DNA of 64,000 nucleotides from Erythroxylum novogranatense. Its lineage: Eukaryota > Streptophyta > Magnoliopsida > Malpighiales > Erythroxylaceae. Under the pieces are notes generated by a model. It worked only from the letters and a program-made list of their open reading frames with translations, had not been told where the DNA came from and searched no databases. Positions within the stretch are counted from its first letter, which is position 1. Each line of letters begins with the position of its first letter. Of the stretch, positions 1 through 13,000 are shown piece by piece. The position numbers and the translations under genes were made by a program. The DNA is taken from positions 16,668,620 through 16,732,619 of the forward strand of contig CM057225.1 in assembly GCA_029891385.1 (NCBI GenBank), written 5' to 3'.

Positions 1-941
1 CAAACAAGGGACATAACCGCATACCATGGCAGATAGGAGAAGAGATGTACAGTATTTATCTAATGCCAAGTTTTTTAATTATATCAAGGATTATCATCTA
101 CAATTGCCTAGGACCAGAGTTTCAACATTGCTACCTTTACTTGCATAGTCTACATCCTAGGACATTCACGCTCAGAAGCCCATTTCAGTCAGGAAATCCC
201 ATGGATAAGTCTATCTCAGACCCAAACTGGAAAAGAAGCCCGGACAGGAGATCCTAGACATGAGACTATTCCAGTTAAGACTGAATTACAATAATCCAAT
301 ATACCTAATTCCAAGTACATGCCAAGTAAAAGATGGTACCATCCATCACTTGAATGCAGAACTCATGATCTATGATAAGAAAGTATTTGAAAGCAAACAT
401 TTCATTTACTGTAATTATGACTGATACAGCAACTAATTCAATTATCAACACACTTAGATGGTTGAAATTTTAATTCCAGGAATCGAAGAAAAAAAAGTAT
501 GTGCATGGACGGAGAGAATTGTGGGTTTTGGGATGGGGGTGGGATGCATATGGAAAAAAAAAACCAAAATTTTAATGAAATTGGCATCAGAAGGTCCTGG
601 TCAACAAGTGTAATTTGTTTCAACTTTTAATTCTAGTTGCACCTTTTAGGAATGGTAAATTAGCCCTAGCATGGACCCAGCTCAAAGTCAACAAGCCAAG
701 TCCAATTTGACTGGGTCGGGCTTGACAATTTTTTTGGATCCCAACCAATCATAGAAAATTAGTCCGAGCACTGGCCAACCCAAGATCACTAGGCCATCCA
801 GGTTTAACCAGACTTGGACTTGGAAAAATTTTGCAGACTCTGGAGAGACTTCAACATGGATCTTCTATATGACAAAGATAGAGAAATACTCACTCTAAAA
901 AAGAGAAATTTGCAAAACTAAGATACAATCGTAATACATGC
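1..941. other. Symplekin intron 21, continuing off the left edge
   Basis: No coding exon was recognised on either strand. A block at about 650-830 has repeated GGGTCGGGCTTGA/CCCAACC-like words of the kind seen in degenerate repeats, but no termini could be defined. Confidence 0.5.
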
Positions 942-1037
942 CTTTTTTAGCGCCAGGCCATCTTTTTCAGGACTGATGTCGTGAATGGCAACCAAAACTT
1001 CGGCAGGAGTTAAAGCTGGACCTGTGTGAGCTGAACC
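942..1037 (-). CDS. ESP4: Symplekin exon 21 (start of the C-terminal domain)
   Basis: The minus strand reads [20 protein letters not shown] and continues [12 protein letters not shown]: 32 codons, undamaged, preceded by a normal TGTCAG acceptor. This is the opening of the conserved symplekin C-terminal region. The donor is AAG|GCATGT, a GC-AG type intron start rather than GT. The next expected coding block was not found in bases 1-941, so that intron runs off the window. Together with exon 20 this places the retroelement cluster inside one intron of the gene. Confidence 0.85.
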
Positions 1038-4000
1038 CTGACATGAGGAAGTACAAACTCTCAGGAAATTTGCTACGTTCATAAGAAAAAAGAAAAATAT
1101 GGGTCACAAAATTGACAAAACTGGACACTGAATCAACTTTAGTAACCATAGTTTGAGGCAAAATAGTTTTGAGCAAATCACATAAGCAGCAACACCATAT
1201 ATATGAAAATTTATCTTCCACAAATATTCTATATTTTGAAGTATCATTATATATATTTACATGAAATTCGTATTCTTTATATAAAAATGTGGGTATTTTA
1301 AAACATAATATTATCCTACTATAAAAATGACAATATCCTTTGCTCAAATCCTGGTACGCTTGTAGTCCTTGAGTCCATATATATGTATGCATTATGGGAA
1401 ATTACATAAAATTATAAACATCCTTTCCCTTCTTTTTATTTCTCCTTTACCTCTATTTTCAGATAGCACTAGATTTAAGAGTCAGGTTTTAATCCTTAAT
1501 CCTAACCTCTTTCTTATCCCACTAAAGCCAACTTACAATTGTAAAACGCTAAACGCAATCTCTTTTTTCTGATCCAAAACTCTTTTCAAGATCCTAACCA
1601 TCAATGTTGCAACTTTTTTAGGAACCACCGATGCTTCAGCATCTCCGGCGAAACACAGCTACTGAATGTGTTATCTTCCCCTTCTTTCCATTTTGTCGCT
1701 GCAACTGGAATCTAATGCCACTGAACATTGTTATTGAAATTAATGCCAGCGCAATCAATTGTCTTCTTTTATTTATCAGCAACTATCAATTTGGTATCAG
1801 AGACCCAGATCCAATATGGTTTTGCACTCGAGCTTCTGCTTCCCATCCTGAACCACCTACCAACCTTCCTACAAATCCAAACCCTTCCACCAATCAACCC
1901 GCATCTACAAACATTGATCCCATAGCAGAGCAACTTTCTTCCTTAGCTTCCCGACTTGAAGCCATCGATACCTTGGCAGCTGATTGATAGAACTCTCAAA
2001 TCTGAGAGTTGCTGAACTGGATTATTATTGAAACTGAAAGATAAAACGTATCAAGATACGAACAATAGCAGACAATCCGAGAGGTTCGCTCTCTCCTAGC
2101 CTTAGGCTCACCAGCCACTTAAGACAAAGAATGGCTTTTCCTTCCCCATCATTACATTCTATATTCCCTGCTGCCACGCCATTATTCTAACTAACTTACC
2201 CTTCCCCACCTATCACAAGCGGTGGCTAATGAAAAAAATAGTCTATTACTCACCTACCCCTTGCTTAGCTCTTCCGAATAAACGTGCATAATTGGAGGCC
2301 TAACATTACTCCCCCATAAGTTGCACCTTGTCCTCAAGGTGGAAATCCGAAATAATTTCATTATATCATCAAATAGCTCCCAAGTCGCCTGGATGTCGTT
2401 AAACCCTTCCACTTGATCAACACTTGAGACCTTTTGTCCCTCCTTTGGTCTGATTGCTAGGACTTCTTTTGGCTGCACTCTGGCTCCCTATCTTCAACCC
2501 ATTTGTCGTAAAATTATCGATCCGCATTCCTCCCACTCATCGCTCTTAATGAGATACATGAAAATGGGATGTATCCTAGCTGTCTCTGGAAGTTGAAGTT
2601 CGTATGCCACCTTCCCAATCTTTCTTAACACTTTGAATGGACCAAAGTATCTAGGGGCCAGCTTTTCATTCACCCTTTTCATCACAGTAAGTTGTCGGTA
2701 AGAAGCTAGCTTTAGCCAAACCATGTCTCCCACATTATAATGCACGTCCCTTCTATGTTTATTAGCTCCCCTTCTCATATCACCTTGAGCCTTTGCCAAA
2801 TGTTGTTTAATTTTACCTAGGTAGTGATCCCGTTGCTGTAGTAAAACATCTATTGATGCCACTTTGGATACGTATGCCCCAATTGAAAAATAGGGAGGGT
2901 CCTACCATAAAGAACCTTAAAAGGAGTAAAGGAAGAGACACATGATAGGAGGTGTTATAGCAATATTCGCCCACCCTATCCATTTAGCCCACTGTTTTGG
3001 AATATCTCCGCCATGCACCTCAAGTAGGCTTCCACCGATCGATTAACCACTTCAAGAGCACCATCCGTTTGAGGATGATAAGAAGAACTAAATTTCGAGT
3101 TGTTCCTTGCATCTTAAATAATTCTCCCAAAATTTACTCATGAACACCTTATCTCTATCGAAATCACAGTCTAGGAAACCCATGCGTTTCACAATCTCCT
3201 TGATGAACACCTCACTATGGTTTGGGTCAGATATGGATGCTTAAGTGGTAGGAAATGAGCATATTTACTAAGCCTATCTACTACCACCAATATAGATGTA
3301 TACCCTGGGACTTAGGCAAACCTTCTATAAAATCCATTGTCAATTCGTCCCAAACATGATTAGGTATCTCCAAGGGCTGCAGAATCCTGGGGACAAGGTT
3401 AATATTTATTCTGTTGGCATACTAAGCAAGCAGCCACAAACCTATAGATGTCCTTCTTCATACCTTCCCAATACAACTCCTTAGAGATTCGTTTATAAGT
3501 CTTTAATGGTCCCCATGTCCTCCCAAGTGACTTTCATGACCCTCCTTCAAATTTTAGCTATAAAACCAAGAGTGGAGATCACTAACTGTCTTTGAAATAC
3601 AGTCTTCCTTGTTGAACCGTAGGAGGTGCGAATCCGGGATCATTGCTTCTGACCTCCCTTATCATCTTCAGCTTGCTGTCCCTTCTATTTCCTTTAGGAT
3701 TTCCTCCATGTCGATAATCTTATATGTTATTATGGTCTGCAACTCTCCTTGAATCTGCCCTTGAGAGAGCATCTGCGCCTTATTCTCTCTTCTGGTTTGT
3801 ATTCAATAGTGAATTCAAACCCTAACAGCTTGGTGATCCATCCTTGATATTCAGGGTGAATTTCTCTCTGTTCCAACAAGAATTTCAAGGGTCGTTGATC
3901 AGTGCGGATAACAAACCTATGACCCAAAAGGTAAGATCTCCATTTTTTGACAACCAACACAATAGCCATAAGTTCCCTTTCATATGCGGATTTTCCTTTC

Positions 4001-7000
4001 CTTTCTGCTGATAATGCTTGGCTATAATAGGCAATAGGTCTCTGGTTTTGCATCAACACAGCTCCTACCCCAACAGCTGAAGCATCCGTCTCTATTACAA
4101 AGGGTAGGTTGAAATTAGGCATAGCCAAGACAGGAAGAGTGGTCATAGCCTGCTTCAGGTCATTGAAGGCCTGCTCTGCTTCAGTGGTCCACTGGAAATT
4201 GTTCTTCTTGAGCAAATTGGTCAATGGTCCTGCTATCTGACTATATCCCTTGACAAACTTCCTATAATAGCCAAATTTTGTGAATCCTCTAAGTTCCTTC
4301 AACGTGAGTGGTTTTGGCCATTTGAGCATGGCTTCAACCTTGGATTGATCTGCTGCTACTCCTTGCTGAGAGACAATGTGCCCCAAATACTCCAACTTAT
4401 GCTGCCCAAACACACACTTCTTAAAGTTAGCATAAAGGTGTTGATCCTTTAGGATGCTTAAAGTTACCTTGAGGTGCGTCAGGTGTTCCTCCTTGCTCTT
4501 GCTGTAAATTAATATATCGTCGAAGAAAACTAGGATAAACTTCCGAGGTATGGTTTAAAAATCTGATTCATTAATGCTTGGAATGTAGCCGGCGTTTGTT
4601 AATCCGAAGGGCATTACAACAAACTCGTAATGTCCTTCGTGGGTTCAAAAGTTGTCTTCTCGATGTCCTCCTCCTCATTCTTATTTGATGATAGCGGACT
4701 TTAAATCTATCTTGGAAAAATGGTTGCTCCATTCAACTCATCCAAGACTCTTCAATTATTGGGATAGGAAACTTGTCACATATGGTTACCTTATTCAACG
4801 CTTCGGTAATCCACACAAAATCGCCATCCCCATCCTTCTTCCCGACTAGTAGAACCGGACTTCGCGGTAAGGGAGGTGCTATTTTGGATTAACCTGAATC
4901 TAGCATCTCCCTAACCAATTTCTCAATCTCTGCTTTTTGAAAATGGGGTACTTGTAAGGACGCACCCTAATCGGACCCTCCACGAATCAAGTGAATCTGG
5001 TGCTCCTTCCACGTCGGGGGTAGGGACTGGGCGATCTAAACACATCTCCAAACTCGCCAACACTCTGCGACTTGGAATCAATCACTGTGTATTAACAATG
5101 GTCTGTCTCTTGCTCGACCCTTTGTAGCCACCTATAAGATCACCCTCCCTAAGGCCCTTGGCGATTGACTTGGCACCGACCAAAGACTTAGATAGTACCG
5201 GATCCCCTCGATGACAACTTCCTTCCCTTACTTTTTATTTTCATCGTTAGTGTGCTCCAATTGCTCCAGACATCCCAAGAGTCCTCACCATTTGATACCC
5301 AGATACATCTATATCGCCTAGCTTCATTGGCGAAAATCCTCATATATTTCTAAAGCCGTGATCTCGTAACTTGATTCCTATAAATTCCAGCCCCATCACC
5401 TTTTCGCCATTCCCCATTGCAATCTCATACTTATCTGTCTCATCCCAGTTCGGTCTCCACTTCAATGCCAATTTTGAGACACAAAATTATGGGTGGCCCC
5501 ATCGTCGATGAGGACCACCACAGTTCCCTTCCAAAGACCCTTCAACCTTCATTGTCTTTGGTAGGTTAACCCCATCACGATCCGATAGAGAGCTCTACAT
5601 TCAGTAGCTCTCCTTCCGCTCTCCATCGTCTTGAGATCTTCCTGCACCTCTTCTAGCTCCTCATCAAGCACGGTTAGAACCTTCAAATCCACCATTTTGC
5701 ATCGATGTCCGGTGAATACTTTCATCACATTTGAAGCACAGCCTCGCCTCCTCTTCTCTTGTATTTCACCGAATGTCAATCTTTAAAACCTTCAAGATTT
5801 TCGTCGGTCACTACCTTCCCTGTTTTCCCTTCCTTATTTATATTGTCGCCCACTATCTCTCCCATGCGGTGCCCACTGGCCCCACCTGTTCTAGTGCCAT
5901 GCCATGGTCGATAACCCCTCTCTCGTCCCACTACCTTATTCTTCTCCTCAATCTTCTGAGCCAACGTCATCATCCGCCCCAAGCTTCGGGGATTCACGAT
6001 CAATAGTTCCAGTTGGATCTCCTTCGATAGGCCATTCAGAAAAGAGCTCTCCAAAACTTCATCCCTAGCTCGATAGTAATGCTAGTTCTTCGAACTCGCA
6101 AATATAGTCATCTACCGCACTGTTTGTTTGATGGCCGAGACGCCGACACGGAGTGCCCTCCTAACAGCCGAACTTCTACCAAAGAACCGCCACACTCCTC
6201 CCACGAACTAATCGGTCGGCGCCTTCCACCCATCTAACCACGCCAATGCCTTCTTTCCATGCTCAAGGATACCAACTCCATTTTTTCGCCTCGTTAAAAC
6301 GTCCCACCGAAAAAATCGTTCCACCGGTAGATCCATCCATCGGGATCATCTCCGTCAACATCGGCATCTCCACCCTCCTTGTACGACAATCGCGCCGAGG
6401 ATCCCCTTGCCGTCCAAATCTCGGTGGTTGCTCATCTAGGGTGTCTCCACCGCCTCCCATCGCCCATGTTCTCTCTCCTCCTCCATGGTCCTCTTCGATT
6501 TCGCTCTTGCGGTGGCCATTCAAGACAGCCCTGATCGAACGCCTTCGTCCTTCATAATTCCTAGAGGAAACATTCCAACCCATGGCTTCGAGTTGAGGAC
6601 GTCGGGGCCCTTGGTGGTACATTTTCTTCGCTTGGGCTCGAGCTCCCAACCGCTCCATTGGGCCCTTCCCTTGTTCCCCCGGTCTACCCCATTGCTCCTT
6701 ACGCTTCCTCCCCACCTTCGAGGCTTCATGATAGCTCATAAATTGTTTCATCATCTCCGCAACTCCTTCACCTCGAGTTGGGACTGCTCCCAACTCGATG
6801 CAAAGCTTCTTTCTCCATCGATGCTCTTCCTCATCGTTCAAAATTCTTCCGAAAATCGTCACGTAAGTTTTCAAGCTCCTTTTCAAGCCCATCCATCCGA
6901 TTATCTCCTTCTTATTAGCCATCGCAATGATCGATGCTCGATACAGATGATAGAACTCTCAAATCGAGAGTTGCCGAATCTGGATTATTATTGAAACCGA

Positions 7001-10000
7001 AGATAAACGATCAAGATACGAACAATAGCGCATAATCCGAGAGGTCCGCTCTCTCCTAGCCTTAGGCTCACCTTTTCACTTAAGACAAAGAATGGCTTTT
7101 CCTTCCCCATCATTACATTCTATATTCCCCTGTTGCTCACGTCATTATTCTAACTAACTTACCTTCCCCACCTATCACAAGCGGTGGCTAATGTAAAAAA
7201 TAGTCTATTACTCAGCTACCCCTTGCTTAGCTCTTCTGGAATAAACGTGCATAATTGGAGGCCTAACACTGATGTAGCAGCAATCAAGGCTCAAGCTAGT
7301 ATTGCACATCAAGTTGACAATCCATGGGGGCTTTGAAGTCAGACACGTCGACCACACACGAAGATGGAATTTCTAAAATTCGAAGACAGCGACCCTTGTG
7401 GATGGATTTTGAAGGCTGAAAAATACTTCCGCTATTATCAAACACTAGATGAGATCAAGGTTGACATTGCCGCAAAGTATTTGGAAGGTGATGCTCTCGA
7501 CTTATTCTCTTTGATTAACAATGAGCGCACGATCCTTTATTTGGGAAGAATTGGTAAAAGCTCTACAAGAAAATTATGGTCCTCCTAAGTTCCAAATTCC
7601 AGATGAGCACCTTTGCAATATTTCCCAAACTGGATCTGTACAAGAATATCGCCAAGAATTTGCCAAACGAGCCGCCCGTGTTCAGAATTGGCCAAAACAT
7701 TGTTTGCTTGGAGTTTTTTGAGCGGCTTAAAGGATAATTTAAAGGCAGATGTGAGAATACAAAAGCGTCGATCAATTTATAGGGCTATGTCCCTTGCATT
7801 GGAATTTGAGGCCAAAATTGTCCCAACCCATAATTCCAAAGGCATAATTGGTCACCTTCCAACATACCCACCAATCAAACATCACCTAAGCAAACTTTTT
7901 CTTCTACTCGTGATTTTCTCCCTCCTTCTCACAATTAGGAGAATATGAGAACCCCTCAGCAAGCCATCAACTAACCCAACCAAATCTAGCTCGTTCGTGG
8001 GATGTTGAAAGACAAAATCGGTTTGTCAAAGGCTTATGCTTCAGATGCAACGAAAAATCTGCTCCCGGCATCATTGCAAGCCATCAACGTTTTCGTTTTT
8101 GGAGATCATTGAGGACCACGACATCTCCATCGATCCACCTGATGTTGACAGTGGTGAAGAGGCTCTCTTGGACATGGTAGAAATCTCCTTTCACGCGACT
8201 TTGGGAAAAACTAATGGTGCCACCATGAAAATGCAAGGGAGCATCAATAAATGACAGGTACTTATCTTGGTCGATAGTGGGTCAACGCATAACTTTATAG
8301 CGTCTTCCCTGGTTACAGAATTAAATATCCCAGCGGAACTTGTCACTCCTTTTCGCTTTCAAATTGGCAATGGGGAGGTGATTAGATGCAACAACATTTG
8401 TTGTGGAGTTTCTATGAAATTGTTTGGTCTGGAAATTGTTCAAGACTATTATCCATTCTCTATTGGAGGAGCTGATTTGGTATTAAGTGGTCAGCATCGC
8501 TGAACACTGTCGAGGAAAATTGGAACAAAATGTTCATGATCTTCCATTTGAACAGTAAGAAATACAAATTACAAGGCGTCTTAAGTACAGAACAAACAAC
8601 TACTTCCTTTCAAGCTATGTCCAAGCTCGTTGATCCAAAAGTTAATCCTCCTCTACCACTTGTATTAACTTTAGTTTTACAAAATTCAAATCTGTTTGTA
8701 CCAAACCAAACACCCTTCCTCCTTTTTGAATCCATTCACATGCCATACCATTGACACCCAATGCCAAACCTCCCAACATTCGCCCTTACCGCTATCCATT
8801 TTTTCAAAATCGAAATTGAAGAACAAGTGGTGAACTTCTTGATTCAGTTTTATTAGACCCAATACCGGTCCTTTTGAGTCCAAGATTGTTAGTTAAGAAA
8901 AAAGATAATTCGTGGTGACTTTGTGTAAACTACAAAGCCCTCAAATAATTGACTGTACCTGATAAATACCCTATCCCAAATATTGATGAGCTCTTCGATG
9001 AACTCAATGGAGCAGCTTACTTCTCAAAAATAGATTTGCGCTCTAGATACGAACAAATAAGAGTTAACCCACCTGATATCCATAAAACTGCTTTTTGTAC
9101 TCATTCGGGCTACTACAAATTTGTAGTCATGCCCTTTGGTCTCAACAATGCTCCCTCCACCTTTCAAGCTGTAATGAATCATCTTTTCCGATCATATCTC
9201 CAAAAACTTACTCTCATCCTTTTCCGACCATATCTCCAAAAATTTACTCTCATTTTTTTCAATGACATCCTAGTTTATAGCCCCACTTTGAAACAACATA
9301 TCGCCCACCTACAAACAACTCTTACCCTATTGAGCACCCAATCTTTTTATCCCAACAAAAAGAAATGTCTATTTGGCCAACACAAATTCACTTCTTGGGT
9401 CACGTGGTTTATCAAGATGGAGTTGGGGTTGACCTTGACAAGGTTCAAACTGCTTTTGGATTGGCCAATGCCAAAGAATGTCAAAGAGTCATGGGCTTTC
9501 TTGGTCTAACAGGCTATTATCTCCATTTCATTGTGTATTATGGGTTGATTGCATGAGCTTTAACTGATTTAACTAAGAAGAATGCTTTTCAGTGGTCTAT
9601 CACTGCAGAATTGGTTTTTCAGAAGCTCAAGACTGCTTTGACTACAACTCCCACACTTGAGCCACCAGATTTTCACAAAGCCTTTACAGTTGAGGGTGAT
9701 GCTTCTTTAGATGGTGTGGGTGTTGTCCTCATGCAATCTGACCATCACATTGCTTATTTTAGTAAAGGTTTCTCGTTCTCTAATCGCTATAAATCTACCT
9801 ATGATCGAGAACTTTTGGTTTTGGTATTAGCTTTGCAAAAATGGAAACACTATTTGTTGGGAAAGCATTTTTCTATCAAGATTGACCATTGCAATCTCAA
9901 TGGTCTTCTCAATCAACGGGTCATAACTGACAAGCAGCAGCGATTAGTTTTGAAGCTCCTTCCATTTGATTTCACCATTTTGTACAAAGCAAGAAAGGAA

Positions 10001-13000
10001 AACCAAGGTGCAGATGCTCTATCCCGAAAACCCCAACATGTTGATTTTTTAGCGCTTGCCATGCCGGTTAATAGGGACTTTATGAATCTGAAAAATGCTT
10101 TGCTCCAAGATTCATATACCAGAGACATTATCGCCTTGCAAAGAAGATCCCACAACTTGCCCCGATTTTCATCTAGTGGACAAGCAGCTTTTCTTTCATG
10201 ATCACCTAGTAATTTTCGAAGATTTTACTTTACGCAAAATAAATCCTTTCTGAAGGCCATGATTCTTTAACTAGGGCCTATGGAGGTTATCTGAAAACTT
10301 TGAAGCGCATCACTTCAAATTTCTATTGGCCACATATGAAGCGTGATGTGAAGCTGTAAGTCAAAAATTATTTAATTTGTCAACAAAACAAATATCAATC
10401 TCTTGCTCTAGTTGGTCTTCTACAACCACTCCGATTCCTAAATGATTTGGGAGGATATTTCTTTGGATTTCGTTGTGGGACTTTCAAAATTTGGTGGTTT
10501 TGATATTGTGCTAGTAGTGGTAGACCGATTTAGCAAATACAATCATTTTATTCCACTTACCCATCCATTCACAACAAAATCCGTGGCTGGCCTTTTTGCG
10601 TGGAAATCATCGGGTTGCACAAAGATGCCTCGCTCCATTCTTTCGGATCATGGTGTCATTTCCTTAGCGGCTTTTGACAAGAATTATTTTGTGTTAGTCA
10701 AACTCGCCACGCATGGGAACCTCTTACCATCCATGCACCAATGGCCAAACTAAAGTCGCGATCATTGTTTGGAAGCTTACTTAAGGTGTTTTATGATGAG
10801 CAACCATCTTCTTGGAGCAAGTTTCTTGCTCAGGTAATTCTCCTTCAATCTGTGTTTTCACACGCTCTGGTACAACCCCTTTTAAGATTCTTTAAGGCCG
10901 TGATCCCCTAGCCCTTCATCCATTTGTTCCACGTGAGACACACATTGCTGATCTAGAACAACAATTACTTGCTCGAGATGAGATGCTGAAACTTCTACAT
11001 GAAAATCTACTCAAAGCTCAGGCCCGCATGAAAGCCCAAGCTAATTCCAAATGGAGGGAGTTGTCCTTTAATGTGGGAGATGTTGTATTCCTCTGCATCC
11101 AGTATTTCTGACAACGTTTCTGAGGCATTATCAAAAAGAGAATAGAGGGATACTATGAGCGAGGCGATAAATGCATTGGAAAGGAATAGAGCATGGGAGA
11201 TTGTTGATAAACCAAAAAGGAAAAACATTGTTGACTGTAAGTGGATTTTCACACCCAAATATAAGGCTGATGGATCTCTTTAGAGCTTGATTGGTGGCCA
11301 AAAGGTACACTCAAACCTATGGTATTGATTATCAAGAGACTGCTGCCCCAGTTGCAAAGCTGAACACTGTGAGAATTCTGTTATCATTGGCTACCCACTT
11401 CAATTGGCAGCCCCTACAATATGATATTAAGAATGCATTTTCCGATGAAGACTTAGATGAAGAAATCTATATGAGCATCCCACTAGGACTTGAGGGACAC
11501 ATGGGTAACAAAGTTTGCGAGTTGAGGACGGCCCTTTATGGGTTAAAACAATCTCCTAGAGCTTGGATTGGGAGATTTGCAAAAGTCATGAGAGAGTTTG
11601 GGTATAAACAAAGCTAAGGTGATCACACTCTCTTCATTAAACATTCGACTGCAGGGGGAGTTATTGCACTTTTAGTCTATGTGGATGACATCATAGTGAT
11701 GAAAATGATGAGAAAGAGAAGCATGAATCAAAGCAAAGACTGGTAAAAGAGTTTGAGATAAAAGAACTTGGGAAACTAAGGTACTTCCTCGGTATTGAGG
11801 TGACATATTCCACACAAGAAATTTTTATATCTCAACAGAAGTATGTGACTGATTTGTTGGTAGAAACGGGGAAGATTGGGTGTAAGCCAATCTCTACACT
11901 AATGGATCCAAATCACAAGTTGGGAGAAGCTAAAGAAGAACCAGTTGTTGATAAAAGAATGTATCAAAGACTGGTTGGTAGACTCATATATCTTGCTCAC
12001 ACTCGGCCAGACATAGCATACTCGGTAAGCATGATCAGTCAATTCATGCATGATTCAAGAGAGCCTCATCTTCAAGCTGCTTGTAGGGTGCTACATTACT
12101 TGAAAGGCAGTCCAAGAAAAGGAATTTTGTTCAAGAAAAACAATACTCTTGCTTTAGAAGCTTACACCGATGTTGACTATGCAAGTTCCATAGTGGATAA
12201 AAGATCAACTACAAGGTATTGTACGTTTCTTGGAGGAAATTTGGTAACATGGAGGAGCAAGAAGCAGAATGTGGTGGCAAGGTCATCTGTAGAATCAAAA
12301 TTTAGGGCTATTGCTCAAGGATTGTGTGAACTACTATGGCTGAAGATTATTCTAGATGATTTGAGAGTCAAATGGGACAGCCCTATAAAACTCTATTGTG
12401 ACAATAAGTCAGCCATCAATATTGCTCATAGTCCTATACAACACGATAGGACAAAGCATATTGAGATTAATCAATATTGCTCATAATCCTATACGACACG
12501 ATAGGACAAAGCATATTGAGATTGATAGACATTTCATTAAAGAAAAATTGGAAGAAGGGTTAGTGTGTATGTCCTATGTTTCATCAGAACGTCAAGTAGC
12601 TGATGTTTTAACAAAGGAGCTAAACAGTTCAAGTTTTCATGATCTTGTATACAAGTTGGGAATGGAAGACATATATTCCTTAGCTTGAGGGGGAGTGTTG
12701 AGATACTAAACAGTTTTAAATAAATTATACTTAGATATAGATACGATAAGATAACTTTGAAATCCCTTAAATTAAGGGATTGCATTAGATAGCTTTAGAT
12801 AACTTTCCAGATTTAAATTCCTACTTGTAATGTCCTATATATGGCTGTATACTCCTATTCAATATATGAGAAATAGAAAATTTCTTTCCCACAATAACAT
12901 CTAGCCCTTCCTCACCAGCAAACTAGGGTTTATTTTCTTGCTAGTGTTTTTTTAAAGGAGCAGAAAAAAAAGAAAAACAATGCGATTACCATTAAAAAAA

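Larger units (their letters stand above)
1985..7268 (-). mobile_element. Inner Ty3/gypsy element, complete with two LTRs and target duplication, minus strand
   Basis: Two 321-bp direct repeats bound the element. In element sense they begin TGTTAGGCCTCC and end CTATCA. The 5-bp target duplication CTGAT is at 1980-1984 and 7269-7273. In element sense the order is LTR, primer site, gag (6922 to about 5550), protease, reverse transcriptase/RNase H, integrase, purine tract, LTR. By eye the two LTRs differ at about 20 positions, including several one-base gaps, so the insertion is not very recent. Coding regions are broken by frameshifts, so it is non-autonomous today. Confidence 0.95.
1600..11095 (+). 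mobile_element. Outer Ty3/gypsy element, plus strand, degenerate, interrupted in gag and lacking its 3' end
   Basis: The 5' LTR ends at about 1788 (CTATCA), followed by ATT and a primer-binding site TGGTATCAGAGA (1792-1803) matching initiator tRNA-Met. The LTR start could not be fixed, so the left boundary is approximate. Gag begins after the primer site, is cut at 1984 by the inner element, and resumes at 7274. Zinc knuckle, protease, reverse transcriptase, RNase H and integrase follow in gypsy order up to about 11095. There the sequence changes to copia pol. No 3' LTR was found. Many stops and frameshifts make it inactive. Confidence 0.85.
11096..12900 (+). mobile_element. Ty1/copia element fragment, 5'-truncated, with 3' LTR
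   Basis: Begins inside pol ([32 protein letters not shown]), runs through reverse transcriptase and RNase H, then a purine tract (GAGGGGGAG, 12687-12695) and an LTR starting TGTTGAGATACTAAAC at 12696. Everything 5' of mid-pol is absent. The left end abuts the truncated gypsy integrase with no spacer. Confidence 0.85.

Noticed and set aside
6263..6994. Overlapping plus-strand open stretches at 6246-6557 and 6485-6994
   Set aside because: They are shadows of the minus-strand gag of the inner gypsy element and its LTR.
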